From NCBI RefSeq assembly GCF_020169515.1, contig NZ_JAHMHW010000012.1:105021-169020 (forward strand): 64,000 nucleotides of DNA. Direction: 5' to 3'. Positions within the stretch are counted from its first letter, which is position 1, and each line of letters begins with the position of its first letter. Position numbers and translations under genes: made by a program. Shown here one piece after another: positions 49,248 to 59,260 of this stretch. Origin of the DNA: Paenibacillus vietnamensis. Its GTDB lineage: Bacteria > Bacillota > Bacilli > Paenibacillales > Paenibacillaceae. The notes beneath the pieces were generated by a model. It was not told the origin of the DNA, searched no databases, and was given only the letters and a program-made list of their open reading frames with translations.

Positions 49248-50216
49248 CTACCAGCCGTCGCCCGGTAAGCCCAAATCCGGCGTGCCGTCTTCGTTCCAGC
49301 GGATCCGCTTCACGCGAGTATGGCGGTTCGGATCGTACAGAGGTTCTCCGGGAATGTCCTTGTAGGAACGCGCGTGATAGACAATAACATCGCAGCTGTC
49401 CGTCTCGTCGCGGGTAAAGCTGTTGTGGCCCGGTCCGTATTCTTCGGCTTCCGGACGGCTGCGGAAAATCGGCTCCGGCGATTTCGTCCATGAAGCGGGA
49501 TCGAGCAAATCGCTGTCCTCGGCGGCCGTCAGCAGTCCCATGCAGTACCTGTCGTCGGTCGCGCTTGCCGAATAGGCGATGAAGACGCGCCCGTTCCGGA
49601 TCAGGACGGCGGGTCCTTCGTTTACTTTATGGCCATGCCTTTCCCACTCGTAGCTCGGAGTTGCGATCCGGATCTGCTTGCCTGCGATGGTCCACGGATT
49701 CGACATTTTGGCGATATAAAGATCGGATACTTCATCGATTTGCGCCCACACGAGGTAGCGCTCGCCGCGGTGCTCGAACGTCGTGGCATCGAGCGTGAAG
49801 CTCTCGAAATTCATGACGATTTTGCCTTTCTCCGTCCACGTCCCCTCGCAGGGATTGTCCTCCGCACATTCCAGAACGTATTGGCGGATCGCCCATTTAT
49901 TCTCGGCCTCCCCGGCCGCGAAATAGATGTACCACTTGCCGTCAATATGATGAAGCTCCGGAGCCCAAATATGATTGCCCATCTCCCCGGCGGTATGCTT
50001 TCTCCAAATGACGGTTTCCTGTGCGTCCGCCAAACCCGCGATCGTGCGGGAGCGGCGCAAAATAATCCGGTCGTATTCCGGAACGGATGCGGTGAAATAG
50101 TAATACCCGTCCGTATGCTTCAAAATATACGGGTCCGCCCGGTTCAGAATCAGCGGATTGGGATAAGCCGGCGTAGAATTGGAAGGCTGCTCGTTAACGT
50201 GAATTGAGGTGTCCAT
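49248..50216 (-). CDS. glycoside hydrolase family 43, arabinofuranosidase-like
   Basis: 322 residues, one five-bladed propeller, no signal peptide, so cytosolic. Catalytic base Asp in LNRADPYILKHTDGYYYFTA; pKa-modulating region WAPELHHIDGKWYIYFAAGE; catalytic acid Glu in VNEGPAVLIRNGRVFIAYSA. The extended GNHIWAPELHH and GPGHNSF motifs are those of the alpha-N-arabinofuranosidase-type GH43 group, so release of arabinose from imported oligosaccharides is likely. AAGGAG lies 12 nt before ATG 50216. ATTGATACGTCAT upstream (50255-50267) matches sites ahead of the beta-helix gene and the ABC operon. Confidence 0.9.
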   Translation of the reverse strand: MDTSIHVNEQPSNSTPAYPNPLILNRADPYILKHTDGYYYFTASVPEYDRIILRRSRTIAGLADAQETVIWRKHTAGEMGNHIWAPELHHIDGKWYIYFAAGEAENKWAIRQYVLECAEDNPCEGTWTEKGKIVMNFESFTLDATTFEHRGERYLVWAQIDEVSDLYIAKMSNPWTIAGKQIRIATPSYEWERHGHKVNEGPAVLIRNGRVFIAYSASATDDRYCMGLLTAAEDSDLLDPASWTKSPEPIFRSRPEAEEYGPGHNSFTRDETDSCDVIVYHARSYKDIPGEPLYDPNRHTRVKRIRWNEDGTPDLGLPGDGW

Positions 50217-50521
50217 GGAAGGTACGGCTCCTTTTTTTGCAAAATAGGTCAAAAATGACGTATCAATCGAAATAACGACGTATTGAATTTAGTTATTTGT
50301 AAATCGGTTTATATATTTATTATATCCCTAACTTCCCTCCCGGACAATCGGTAATCACGTTAATTAACCGCCCCCCGCGCATATAAACCGCTTACGCTTC
50401 GTCAATCGGCGGTTTTCCGGCTTTTTCTTGGAAAAGCTCCCGTATACACTTTTTGAACAATCGGTAAATGAGGCGTATAGTGGGGTATATCTAAGGCAAC
50501 GGAAAGGCGGATTTTTGTCCA
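50217..50521. other. intergenic region between divergent GH43 and EamA genes
   Basis: Promoter region for both directions; it contains the ATTGATACG-type site at 50255-50267 and two GACAATCGGTAA-like stretches near 50342 and 50456. No further gene. Confidence 0.4.
50255..50267 (-). promoter_or_regulatory. shared motif ATTGATACG, site 1
   Basis: Minus strand ATTGATACGTCAT, 39 nt upstream of the GH43 start. The first nine bases are identical to sites at 55245 and 59261. Confidence 0.45.
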
Positions 50522-51469
50522 ATGTCCCAACGAAGCATTTTACCCCATCTCGGCTTTCTGCTCGTCTACCTGCTGTGGGGCATTAACATCAGCTCGATGA
50601 AAATCGGCGGACAGGAGTGGGATCCTGTCATGTTCAACGGTCTCCGCTATATTTCCATAGCCCCGCTGCTGTGGCTCTTCACCTATTCCCATTTCAGGAA
50701 AAAGGGCATCAGCCTCCGCATGGAAAGCCGCGATCTCGGCCGCATTCTGTTTCTCGGCATCCTGTCCGCGATCGGAATGGAGGTGCTGCTGTCCTTCGCG
50801 CTGCAGTATTCGAACGCGGCCAACGGCTCCGTACTGGGCCGCGGCTTTATGCCCGTTCTGACGGTCATCATTTCGCTTGTCCTCAAGGAAATCCGGATGT
50901 CTTACCGGATATTGATCGGTTTGCCGTTTGCTTTTGCGAGCGTTATCCTTATTGTGGCCGGCGGCGGGCAGGGACTGCATTTCGGACAGGATACGCTGCT
51001 CGGCGACGGGCTGCTGCTGCTGCGGAGCCTGCTCGGCGCCATCTATCTCATCCTGATGAGCCGGCTGACGTCGCGTTACCCGCTTATGCTTCTTATTTCC
51101 TGGGAGATGACTGCGGGCGCCGTGTCGCTGCTTCCATACGTGCTGTGGAAGGCGGATGCCGCCTATTTCGCCGCCATTCCGGCCAGCGGCTGGATCAGCC
51201 TCGTCTATACGTCGCTCCTGGCTACGATGGTCGGCTTTACGGTGCATAACTGGAGTCTGGCGCGGCTCGGGCCGTTCAAGGCTTCCGTTTACGGTTATAC
51301 GCTTCCGGTCTCGGCGGCTGTGGCGGGGTATTTTCTGCTGCACGAATCGGTAACGGTTTATCAGGTGCTCGGAGGAGCGGGCGTCCTGTTCGCGATGTAT
51401 CTGCTGCAGCGGGACAGGCAGAAGACCGGAAATCCGAGTGCGGTAAAACGGAGTACGCAAGCGACTTAA
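50522..51469 (+). CDS. EamA/DMT-family transporter
   Basis: 315 residues with about ten membrane helices in two EamA halves. First half: LGFLLVYLLWGINISSMKIG, RYISIAPLLWLFTYSHF, ILSAIGMEVLLSFALQYSNA. Second half: LLRSLLGAIYLILMSRLT, LLISWEMTAGAVSLLPYVL, VYGYTLPVSAAVAGYFLLHE. DMT-family carriers export amino acids, nucleotides or small metabolites; the substrate is unknown. The two-gene layout with an MFS transporter 21 nt downstream suggests an export operon. Confidence 0.88.
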   Translation: MSQRSILPHLGFLLVYLLWGINISSMKIGGQEWDPVMFNGLRYISIAPLLWLFTYSHFRKKGISLRMESRDLGRILFLGILSAIGMEVLLSFALQYSNAANGSVLGRGFMPVLTVIISLVLKEIRMSYRILIGLPFAFASVILIVAGGGQGLHFGQDTLLGDGLLLLRSLLGAIYLILMSRLTSRYPLMLLISWEMTAGAVSLLPYVLWKADAAYFAAIPASGWISLVYTSLLATMVGFTVHNWSLARLGPFKASVYGYTLPVSAAVAGYFLLHESVTVYQVLGGAGVLFAMYLLQRDRQKTGNPSAVKRSTQAT

Positions 51470-51490
51470 GGCACAAGGAGGGGGACAAGC

Positions 51491-52723
51491 ATGCAATCCT
51501 GGCAACGGACGATGTGGATTCTTTGGTTTGGCGTATTGTTTTGCAGCTCCAGCTATACGATGTCGGTGCCCTTCCTGCCGCTTTTCCTTTTCGATCTGGG
51601 CGTAGAGAAAGACTCTGTTAATTTGTGGGCGGGCATCGTGCATTCCTCGGCTTTTATGGTCGGCGCAGTGATGGCCCCGCTTTGGGGGCTGCTGGCGGAC
51701 AAGTACGGCAAACGCAAAATGGTCATCAGGGCCGGGCTCAGCTTATCTGTCATTTACGCGCTGATCGCTTTCGTGCAGACGCCTTGGCAGCTGGTGGGCG
51801 TACGGATGCTGCACGGCTTTGTCGGCGGCTTCGTTCCGGCCTCGATGTCGATCGTGGCTTCAGTTGCGCCAAAGGAGAAGCTTGGCTGGAGCCTCGGCAT
51901 GATGCAGGCGGGCACGATGACCGGCGGCATTCTTGGTCCGCTGTTCGGCGGACTGCTGGCGGAAGCGTTCGGCCTGCGCAGATCGTTCGTCGCTTCGGCG
52001 ATTATTATTTTGGCGGCGTCGGTGGCGGTCATTTTTTGGGTGAAGGAAGGCAAGCCGGCTGCGGACGGGGAAGCGGCAGTGAAAAAAGAGAAGCCGATTA
52101 CCTACCGGATGGCGTTCCGCAACCGCGCGCTGATGAGCATGCTTCTTCTGCTGGTTCTGTTCCAGCTGTCGGTCAACATGTTTCAGCCGCTGATGTCTCT
52201 ACATATTGCGGAGCTGCAGGGCGGCCTGCAGGGTGCGGTGTTATCCGCCGGGTTCATTTTGTCGCTGATCGGGATCGCGGGCATTGTGGCTTCGCCGGTC
52301 TGGGGCAGGCTCGGGGAGCGGAAAGGGTATTACCGCATTCTTACCGTCTGCTTGCTTTCTGCGGGCACGGTTGTCAGCATGCAGTTTTTCGTGCAGGATT
52401 TGTGGCTGTTCGCGATTGTCCAATTTATATTCGGATTGTTTATGGCAGGAATCGGGCCGATCGTAAATACGCTTGTCGTGCAAAACACGGACGAGCAGTT
52501 CAGGGGCCGGTCGTTCGGCCTTACGACGAGCGCCAACCAGCTTGGCTCCATGCTGGGGCCGCTGATTGGCGGCCTGCTGGGCTTGGCGCTTAGCATTCAC
52601 TGGATTTTCGTTGCGACGGGGGCCATTATGGCGGGAGCGGGCTTGTCCGTGCTGCTGAAGCGCCGGCGGGAGCAAACTCGCCTGAGGCTTCGGGCAGCGC
52701 GGCCCGTTGAGGATATAAGATAA
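51491..52723 (+). CDS. major facilitator superfamily transporter
   Basis: 410 residues with twelve predicted helices. The inter-helix 2-3 loop has the MFS motif GLLADKYGKRKMVIRAGLSL; motif C-like MLHGFVGGFVPASMSIVAS and GMMQAGTMTGGILGPLFGGL follow, typical of drug/proton antiporters. The halves are joined by a cytosolic loop (GEAAVKKEKPITYRMAFRNR). AAGGAGGGGG precedes the ATG. Likely an efflux pump; the substrate cannot be inferred. Probably co-transcribed with the EamA gene. Confidence 0.9.
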   Translation: MQSWQRTMWILWFGVLFCSSSYTMSVPFLPLFLFDLGVEKDSVNLWAGIVHSSAFMVGAVMAPLWGLLADKYGKRKMVIRAGLSLSVIYALIAFVQTPWQLVGVRMLHGFVGGFVPASMSIVASVAPKEKLGWSLGMMQAGTMTGGILGPLFGGLLAEAFGLRRSFVASAIIILAASVAVIFWVKEGKPAADGEAAVKKEKPITYRMAFRNRALMSMLLLLVLFQLSVNMFQPLMSLHIAELQGGLQGAVLSAGFILSLIGIAGIVASPVWGRLGERKGYYRILTVCLLSAGTVVSMQFFVQDLWLFAIVQFIFGLFMAGIGPIVNTLVVQNTDEQFRGRSFGLTTSANQLGSMLGPLIGGLLGLALSIHWIFVATGAIMAGAGLSVLLKRRREQTRLRLRAARPVEDIR

Positions 52724-52727
52724 GAGG

Positions 52728-52758
52728 AAGGCTCATGCGGCAGGCTGCATGGGCCTTT
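52728..52758 (+). terminator. probable terminator of the transporter pair
   Basis: AAGGCTCATGC and GCATGGGCCTT pair with one mismatch around 8 nt, then TTCGT. Confidence 0.65.
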
Positions 52759-52822
52759 CGTCTATTCAGGGCAGCCGGAACGCCGCCAAGTCGTTATATT
52801 TGTATGATTCGCAATTTTTAAG

Positions 52823-52847
52823 ATTGACACAAAATCGCAATCCATCA
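52823..52847 (+). promoter_or_regulatory. promoter with shared-motif-like -35, site 2
   Basis: ATTGACACAAAAT (52823-52835) resembles the ATTGATACG sites (ATTGAYACRWAT form). TTGACA with a 17-bp gap to AATGAT is a fair promoter for the regulator gene, and TTGACAC/GTGTCAA (52824-52830, 52856-52862) is an inverted repeat. Confidence 0.45.
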
Positions 52848-52873
52848 ATGATAGTGTCAACATGAAATAGGGG

Positions 52874-55243
52874 GTGCCCGCGATAGGTATCATCCGATTG
52901 CTCAAAAGCCGCAAATATTTGCAGCGAATCATTTTGTACTTCAACCTGTCCGTTGTCGGGCTGCTCGTTATTTTTTCTTTTTCCTATTATGCCTACTCTA
53001 AAAACATCGTCCTTCAAACCCAAAAGGATGCCAATGAAAAAGTATTGTCCCAAATCAATTACAACATTAACTATTTGCATGAAATTGTACAAAATATCGC
53101 GATTATGATGAGCTTCGATAAAAGCGTCATTTATCTGATGAACGCCAAGGAACCGGATCCGTTCACGAAATTCCAGACGCTGCGCATGCTGGATACGGTG
53201 TCCGACTCCACCTCCTTCGTCGACTCGATCGCCGTCTACAGCGGCGCAGCCAAGCAGATGTACGTCGGAGGCTCCGGAACGTGGTCCCGCACTCATTTGA
53301 AGGAGCTGGAGGAAATGACTCTCCGCGTCCTGAGGGAGCCAGGCGGCTCAACCGGCGGAAGATTGATCCCGATGAAGACGGATGAGGGAAGCGCGAACGT
53401 GGACTTGTTCTCCTTCTTCGTCCTCGAGAGCCATTCGGCAAACGGCGAGGCTCCGAATGCCGTCGTCGTCAATATCAGGCCGCGCTGGGTGTTCGAGAAT
53501 ATTTACAATCTTAACAGTCTTGGCGGACGCCGGGACGGAATCGTCCTTCTCGACCGGGACGGGAAAGCTCTCGCCTATCCGAGCGAAGCCGCGCTGACGT
53601 TTGCGGATGCCGTTCAGGGCTCTGCAGCCCGTTCCGGTGAGGATTCCGAAAAATTCACGGTGCGAAGGATTAACGGGGAAAAATATTTGGTTTCCGAAAT
53701 GAGCGTCGGGGTGAACGAATGGAGCATCATGAGCTTGCTGCCATATGATCAAGTGATGGGGCGGGTGGAGTCTTTCCGCAATATTTCCTTTATTCTGGTC
53801 GGATTGGCTCTATTGGTTTCGATCGCGCTTTCCGCCGCGGTTGCGAACCGGCTGTACCGGCCGATCGGCAAGCTGACCGAGCAGTTCAACCGGAATACGC
53901 TCGTCCCCTTGACGGGGGCTCCCAAATCGCAGGATGAATTGAGCTACATTTCCGGCGTCTACGAGCTTACGCTGGACAAGCTTCGGCTCGCCCGCCAGGA
54001 AGAAAATCGGAATCAGCAAATCGTGAACGACTATTATTTGCGGCGATGGATGACCGACAGCGGCTCGCTGACGGAGGAGGAGCTCGGGGAGTGCCGGTCT
54101 GCGTTTCCGCGGCTTTTCCCTGAGGAAGACGGAGCGGGACCGGTCTGGGCGGTGGCCGTGCTGGCGCTGGACGCGCCGCCGCAGGCTTTCCGTTCGTCCG
54201 CGCAGGATCAGCTGTTCCGGTTTGCGGTGTGCAATATTACGGAAGAGATGCTGGCCCGGTCGTATCCGGTCCGCGTTCTGGATATGAAAAATGACTTCCT
54301 GATTGCCATCGTGCGCATATCGGCTGCAGAACGGGATTCGGATGCCCTCCGGACGCTGCTCGGCGAAACGGTCGATACCTGCCGGCAGTATTACCGGAGA
54401 ACGTTTTCGGCGGCGGTCAGCGCTCCCGTGTCCGATTGCAGAGAGGTCAGCGCCGCTTACCGCACCGCGGTGCAGCAGCTGATGTACCGGCTGCTGTACG
54501 GCCCGGGCTCCGTCATCGCTCCGGAGGATGTAGCGGGGAACATCGCCCGTCAGGACGCGGTAGTTCCAATCGAGTGGGAGAAGAAGCTGGGCGAAGCGAT
54601 CCGGGCACGCGACGTGAAGGCGATTCGCGCTGTGCTGGACAAGTGGTTTTCGGCGATTGCCGCGTTTCCGTTTGACGATATGACGTTTGCGGTGCAGCAG
54701 ATCGTGCTGGTCATCCGGCAGGTGCTCAGGGAGCCTGTATTCTCGGCTCATTACAACTCGATTGCGATGCAGACGCTCGGGACCAGCGTGATCCGGTCCG
54801 ATACGCTGGCCGAGATGCAGGAGAAGCTCGCTCGTTTTCTGGAGCAGGTTTGCCAGGCGGAGAGGGAAGAACAGAAGGAAGACAGGAGCCAAATCGTCGT
54901 AGACGCGATCAAGGAATTCGTGGATAAAAATGCGCTCGACATCAATTTGAGCCTGCAGTCCGTCGCGACGTATTTCAAAATGTCGTCGGCCTACGTCGGC
55001 CGCATCTTCAAGCAATACGAAAACGTGTCCGTCGGCGACTATATTAACGGATACCGGCTGGAGAAGTCACGTGATATGCTGCTTGCCAGCAGCTACAGCG
55101 TAAAGGAAATCGCCGATTACCTCGGCTTCAGCAATTCCAGTTATTTCATCACGCTGTTCAAAAAGAAATACGGCATGACACCGAAGGAATTCCGGATGAA
55201 TGTAGCGCTCGGGGAGGAGAGACGGCTGGACCAATCTCTCTAA
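52874..55243 (+). CDS. transmembrane AraC-type regulator (one-component sensor)
   Basis: 789 residues. TM1 (LYFNLSVVGLLVIFSFSYYA, ~20-45), an extracytoplasmic dCache-like sensor (~46-300, VLSQINYNINYLHEIVQNIA, NEWSIMSLLPYDQVMGR), TM2 (NISFILVGLALLVSIALSAA), a HAMP-like stretch (VANRLYRPIGKLTEQFNRN), a cytosolic middle region, and a C-terminal pair of AraC HTH units (LQSVATYFKMSSAYVGRIFK, YSVKEIADYLGFSNSSYFIT, FKKKYGMTPKEFR). It senses a sugar outside the cell and acts directly on DNA. The start is uncertain: GTG 52874 is used, but it overlaps the likely ribosome site GGGGGTG. Confidence 0.88.
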   Translation: MPAIGIIRLLKSRKYLQRIILYFNLSVVGLLVIFSFSYYAYSKNIVLQTQKDANEKVLSQINYNINYLHEIVQNIAIMMSFDKSVIYLMNAKEPDPFTKFQTLRMLDTVSDSTSFVDSIAVYSGAAKQMYVGGSGTWSRTHLKELEEMTLRVLREPGGSTGGRLIPMKTDEGSANVDLFSFFVLESHSANGEAPNAVVVNIRPRWVFENIYNLNSLGGRRDGIVLLDRDGKALAYPSEAALTFADAVQGSAARSGEDSEKFTVRRINGEKYLVSEMSVGVNEWSIMSLLPYDQVMGRVESFRNISFILVGLALLVSIALSAAVANRLYRPIGKLTEQFNRNTLVPLTGAPKSQDELSYISGVYELTLDKLRLARQEENRNQQIVNDYYLRRWMTDSGSLTEEELGECRSAFPRLFPEEDGAGPVWAVAVLALDAPPQAFRSSAQDQLFRFAVCNITEEMLARSYPVRVLDMKNDFLIAIVRISAAERDSDALRTLLGETVDTCRQYYRRTFSAAVSAPVSDCREVSAAYRTAVQQLMYRLLYGPGSVIAPEDVAGNIARQDAVVPIEWEKKLGEAIRARDVKAIRAVLDKWFSAIAAFPFDDMTFAVQQIVLVIRQVLREPVFSAHYNSIAMQTLGTSVIRSDTLAEMQEKLARFLEQVCQAEREEQKEDRSQIVVDAIKEFVDKNALDINLSLQSVATYFKMSSAYVGRIFKQYENVSVGDYINGYRLEKSRDMLLASSYSVKEIADYLGFSNSSYFITLFKKKYGMTPKEFRMNVALGEERRLDQSL

Positions 55244-55244
55244 A

Positions 55245-55257
55245 ATTGATACGAAAT
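55245..55257 (+). promoter_or_regulatory. shared motif ATTGATACG, site 3
   Basis: ATTGATACGAAAT lies right after the regulator stop and 120 nt before the beta-helix gene. A second related stretch, ACACAAAATCGCA (about 55350), also occurs at 52828. Confidence 0.5.
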
Positions 55258-55376
55258 ACAAATCCCGTTATTCGTCTTGTGACATTGTCTTTGTTTTGGG
55301 ATTGCTGATGCGGACGCAAGTTTGACAGAATGAATACCGCAAGTGACACACAAAATCGCAGGAAAGGCGTGATGTG

Positions 55377-58300
55377 ATGAACAAGCGGTATTTGGCGGCC
55401 TTAGTGCTGGCCGCGCTGCTGCTCGGCTGGCTGCCCGCCCCGAGCGGGCAAGCGCAGGAGGGAGAGGGAAAGGCCTTTTATGTGGCGCCGGGTGGAAGCG
55501 ATTCCAATTCAGGCGGCCAAAACGATCCGTTCCGCACGCTGGAGGCGGCGAGAGACGCCATACGTGCCTTGAAGAGCGGCGGCGGATTGCCGGCCGGAGG
55601 CGTAACGGTTTACTTGAGAGAGGGAACTTATAACCGGAGCGAGTCGTTTAAGCTGACGGAAGAGGATTCCGGCACCGCAGATTCCCCGGTCGTCTATCGG
55701 GCTTACCCCGGCGAGACGGTCCGGCTGTCAGGCGGTACGGACCTGGACCGCGCCGGCTTTGAAGCGGTCTCCGACCCGGCCGTGCTGCAGCGGATCATCG
55801 ATCCGGATGCGCGCGGCAAGGTCGTCCGGTTCGATCTGGCGGCTCACGGTTTGACCGACTACGGGCAAATCAGCAGGCACGGGTACTGGAAGGCGAGCGA
55901 TATCAGCCTGCTGCCGCCGATGCAGCTGTATGTCGGCGGGCAAGGGATGACGCTGGCCCGCTGGCCGAATGAGGGAACGGTTCAGATGGGGGATATCGTC
56001 GATCCCGGGCCGACGGTGAACGATCCGGATCTTCAGACCCGGGGAGGGACATTCAAATACGGGTACGATCGTCCAAGGCATTGGACGCAAGCGGACGACA
56101 TATGGCTGGATGGCATCTTCGGCTACAGCTGGGAATGGTCGTACAACAAAGTCGCGGGCATCGATACCGCGAACAAGACGATTACCCTGCAGTACGGCGA
56201 GATGTCCGGCATTCAGAAAAACTGGTACCCCGATTTCCATTTCGCCGAAAATTTGCTGGAAGAGATCGACGCGCCAGGCGAATATTACATCGACCGGACG
56301 AAAGGCGTGCTGTATTTGCTTCCGAACGCAGCCTTCCTGAGCGGACAAGGCGACATCACGGTCACGACGCTGAAGGAGCCGATGATTACGACGGTAGGAG
56401 CTTCGCATATCCGGTTCGAAGAGCTCATGCTGGAATATGGCCGCGATACGGCGGCGGTGATCATCGGAGGCGGCAGCGTGACGATCTCGCACTGCGATAT
56501 CGGCAACTTCACGGGCAGTGCCGTATACGTCAACGTGCCGAGCAAGTTCATGCCTCCGGTCGCGGACAGCGCTCTGACCGGCGTCGACCATGCGATCGAC
56601 AGCACCCATATCCACCATATTGGAGCGCTCGCCGTTACGCTAAATGGCGGAAATGCGACGACGTTGGCCCCCGGCAATAACCGGGTAACGAACTCCCATA
56701 TTCATGACTTCGCTTTCTACAACAAGGCTTACAATCCCGGCGTCGTTCTGCGGGGAGTCGGCAACCGGGCGGTCGGCAACGAGATTCACGACGCGCCGCA
56801 TCCGGGAATCCTGATTTTCGGCAACGATCATCTTGTCGAATACAACAACATTTATGACATTTGCAAAATGTTCTCCGATCTCGGCGCCATCTACATGAAC
56901 GCAGGCTCGACTCCGCAGGAGCGGGGAACGGTCATCCGGCGCAATTATTTTCACCATATCGGCGAGCGCAAGCCGGGCGTGGAAGGAGTTTACCCCGACA
57001 ACCTGACGATGGGGCTGACGATCGAGCAGAACATTTTCTACAAGATGGGAAATGCCGCGATCAAAAACAACGCCGGCTCGTACATCGCGGCGGACAATAA
57101 TGTGTTCATCGACTCTTACGTTCCGTACGACAACCAGGAGATGTTCCTGGGCGATCAGCCGGGCAACAAGATCGATGAAGCCTATATGACGCAATGGCAC
57201 GAGCTATTCGAGAGGAACAACAACTTCGCCGGCACCCCTTACTTGACCAAATATCCGGAGCTTGCCGGCTTTTTCGAAGAAAACCGCTATTATCCGGACA
57301 GCAACGGCTTTACGAACAACGTCATTTACAATCCGACGGTCAAGCGTTCTGCGGATGTCAACTCTCATGGCGCGAGGGATGTCCTCAATCTGCTGAATTA
57401 TTCCGGCAACTGGGTGACCGCCGAGGATCCGGGCTTTGAGAATTTGGCCTCCGGCGATTTGCGCCTGAGGGAAGATGCGCCGGTATTCAGCCAAATTCCG
57501 GGCTTCGTCGATATTCCGTTCGAGAGGATCGGCACGCAGGGGAAAATCGGGATTTCGCATGTTCCGGATGCCGTCGGTCTAGTCGACCTCGCATTTCCTT
57601 ATGCGAGCGTAACATTGGAGCTGGGCGAGTCGGCGCCTGTCCGGGCCGAAGCGATTCCTTGGAACGCCGCAAATGCGTCGGTCATTTACGGCAGCAGCAA
57701 TCCGGCTGTTGCATCCGTGGACGCGAACGGCAGCGTGCAGGCGCTTGCGCCGGGAACGGCGGTCATTACGGCGCGGTCGGCCGCGAATCCGGAATTGACG
57801 GATGATTGCGAGGTGACGGTCGTAGGCGGCGATGGAGTGATGCATTTCACCGATTTCGAATCGGGCGGCAACGGCTGGCCGGTGGATGCCAATCGCAGCA
57901 TCGTCGAGGATGAGGAAGGCAATCATTGGTATCGGCTGGTTGGGGGAGCAAATGCTCAGTCACCGAGAGACTTTGCCGACTACGTGCTCGAATATAAGCT
58001 GAAGACGCCGGCAGAGATGCCCGTCGGCGCAAACTTCCTGATGTATGAGCGGAACGGGGCAAACGGCAGCGGGTATGTGTTTTACAAGAAGACGGAAGAA
58101 GGCTCCTTATGGGCGTTTTACGATTCCAAATGGCAGACTTTGGCGGAGGTCGATCTGGCGCATGACGATCTTTTGCCCGATCGGGTCTATGCGATCAAGC
58201 TTGTTGTCCAAGGACCGAACGTCAGCCTGTACGTTGACGGGGAGCAGCGCCTGCAGGGCGCGAATCCGTCCTACAGCCCGAGCGGCAAGGTCGGATTTTA

Positions 58301-59165
58301 CGTAGAAGGGTTTACGGACATGCAGGTTGACGAAGTGAAGCTTTCGCTCGTCAGGGAGCCGGTAACGGGCATTGAGCTGGATCAGAGCGAGGTGTCGCTC
58401 GAAATGGGTGAGAGAAGGCAGCTGACGGCGAGCGTATTTCCGCAGGAAGCGTCCAACCGGAAGGTCCGGTGGGTATCCAGCGATTCTGCGGTTGCAAGCG
58501 TAGATGACGCGGGCTTGGTTACAGCGCATAAGTCCGGCTCGGCGGTCATTACGGCCGTATCCGACGAAAATGAACAATTGAAGGCCGATGCGGCCGTAAC
58601 AGTGCAGCCATGGCCGGGCTACCCGGTTCAATCGTTGAATAAGGCGCTAAAAGACAAGAAGCGCTGGACGGCTTCGGATGCGGTCGATTTCAATAAAGGA
58701 AACGTCCAGATTGCCGGGGAAGGCGTATTCGGTTACGAAGGACAGAAGTTCGGCAGCACGCTTCTCCGGTTCAAGGCGAAGCTCGGAGCGTTCGACGGAG
58801 GCTGGTACGGCTTCGCGCTGCGCTCCGACCGCACCGGCGATCCGACCTGGGTGGGTGGCAACAAAGGTTACCTGGTCGTCATCAAGGAGGACCATATCGA
58901 GTTCCAGACATGGAAGCCGGGACAAAAAATGGTGAGAATCATCCCGAATGACGAGTTTAAAGCCGGAGGCGAGTATGAGATGGAGATCGGCGTCATCCGC
59001 TCCTCCAGCGGAGAACGCTACATTTTGAAATCGGGCTCCCGCATCATTCTGAACGAATGGGATGCCGACCCGAGCAACCCGATCGCCGCCGAAGGTTACT
59101 TCAACGTATACAACTATGCCGGAGACGGGAATGCAATCGGGCTGATGCAGGTGAAAGGGAAGTAA
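55377..59165 (+). CDS. secreted right-handed beta-helix protein with BIG2 and LamG-like domains
   Basis: 1262 residues. Signal peptide RYLAALVLAALLLGWLPAPS. The N-terminal ~700 residues form a right-handed parallel beta-helix of polysaccharide-lyase type (FYVAPGGSDSNSGGQNDPFR, YLREGTYNRSESFKLTEE, HIHHIGALAVTLNGGNA, EIHDAPHPGILIFGNDHLVE). Two BIG2 Ig-like domains (~735-815, ~995-1080: SSNPAVASVDANGSVQALAP; SSDSAVASVDDAGLVTAHKS) flank a LamG-like domain (~825-985), and a second glucanase-like domain ends it. It probably binds or cuts plant or microbial glycans; the catalytic residues are not identified. AAAGG lies 9 nt before the ATG. Confidence 0.9.
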   Translation: MNKRYLAALVLAALLLGWLPAPSGQAQEGEGKAFYVAPGGSDSNSGGQNDPFRTLEAARDAIRALKSGGGLPAGGVTVYLREGTYNRSESFKLTEEDSGTADSPVVYRAYPGETVRLSGGTDLDRAGFEAVSDPAVLQRIIDPDARGKVVRFDLAAHGLTDYGQISRHGYWKASDISLLPPMQLYVGGQGMTLARWPNEGTVQMGDIVDPGPTVNDPDLQTRGGTFKYGYDRPRHWTQADDIWLDGIFGYSWEWSYNKVAGIDTANKTITLQYGEMSGIQKNWYPDFHFAENLLEEIDAPGEYYIDRTKGVLYLLPNAAFLSGQGDITVTTLKEPMITTVGASHIRFEELMLEYGRDTAAVIIGGGSVTISHCDIGNFTGSAVYVNVPSKFMPPVADSALTGVDHAIDSTHIHHIGALAVTLNGGNATTLAPGNNRVTNSHIHDFAFYNKAYNPGVVLRGVGNRAVGNEIHDAPHPGILIFGNDHLVEYNNIYDICKMFSDLGAIYMNAGSTPQERGTVIRRNYFHHIGERKPGVEGVYPDNLTMGLTIEQNIFYKMGNAAIKNNAGSYIAADNNVFIDSYVPYDNQEMFLGDQPGNKIDEAYMTQWHELFERNNNFAGTPYLTKYPELAGFFEENRYYPDSNGFTNNVIYNPTVKRSADVNSHGARDVLNLLNYSGNWVTAEDPGFENLASGDLRLREDAPVFSQIPGFVDIPFERIGTQGKIGISHVPDAVGLVDLAFPYASVTLELGESAPVRAEAIPWNAANASVIYGSSNPAVASVDANGSVQALAPGTAVITARSAANPELTDDCEVTVVGGDGVMHFTDFESGGNGWPVDANRSIVEDEEGNHWYRLVGGANAQSPRDFADYVLEYKLKTPAEMPVGANFLMYERNGANGSGYVFYKKTEEGSLWAFYDSKWQTLAEVDLAHDDLLPDRVYAIKLVVQGPNVSLYVDGEQRLQGANPSYSPSGKVGFYVEGFTDMQVDEVKLSLVREPVTGIELDQSEVSLEMGERRQLTASVFPQEASNRKVRWVSSDSAVASVDDAGLVTAHKSGSAVITAVSDENEQLKADAAVTVQPWPGYPVQSLNKALKDKKRWTASDAVDFNKGNVQIAGEGVFGYEGQKFGSTLLRFKAKLGAFDGGWYGFALRSDRTGDPTWVGGNKGYLVVIKEDHIEFQTWKPGQKMVRIIPNDEFKAGGEYEMEIGVIRSSSGERYILKSGSRIILNEWDADPSNPIAAEGYFNVYNYAGDGNAIGLMQVKGK

Positions 59166-59179
59166 CGCCGTTTTGCGGA

Positions 59180-59215
59180 GTCGCCCGGAGGTTAGGCCGG
59201 GCGGCTTCTTTTTTT
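59180..59215 (+). terminator. rho-independent terminator
   Basis: GTCGCCCGG and CCGGGCGGC pair around ~8 nt and run into TTCTTTTTTT. Confidence 0.9.
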
Positions 59216-59260
59216 AAATAAATGCGAATTTTGATGGAAAGGCCGAATCCGATGATCGAA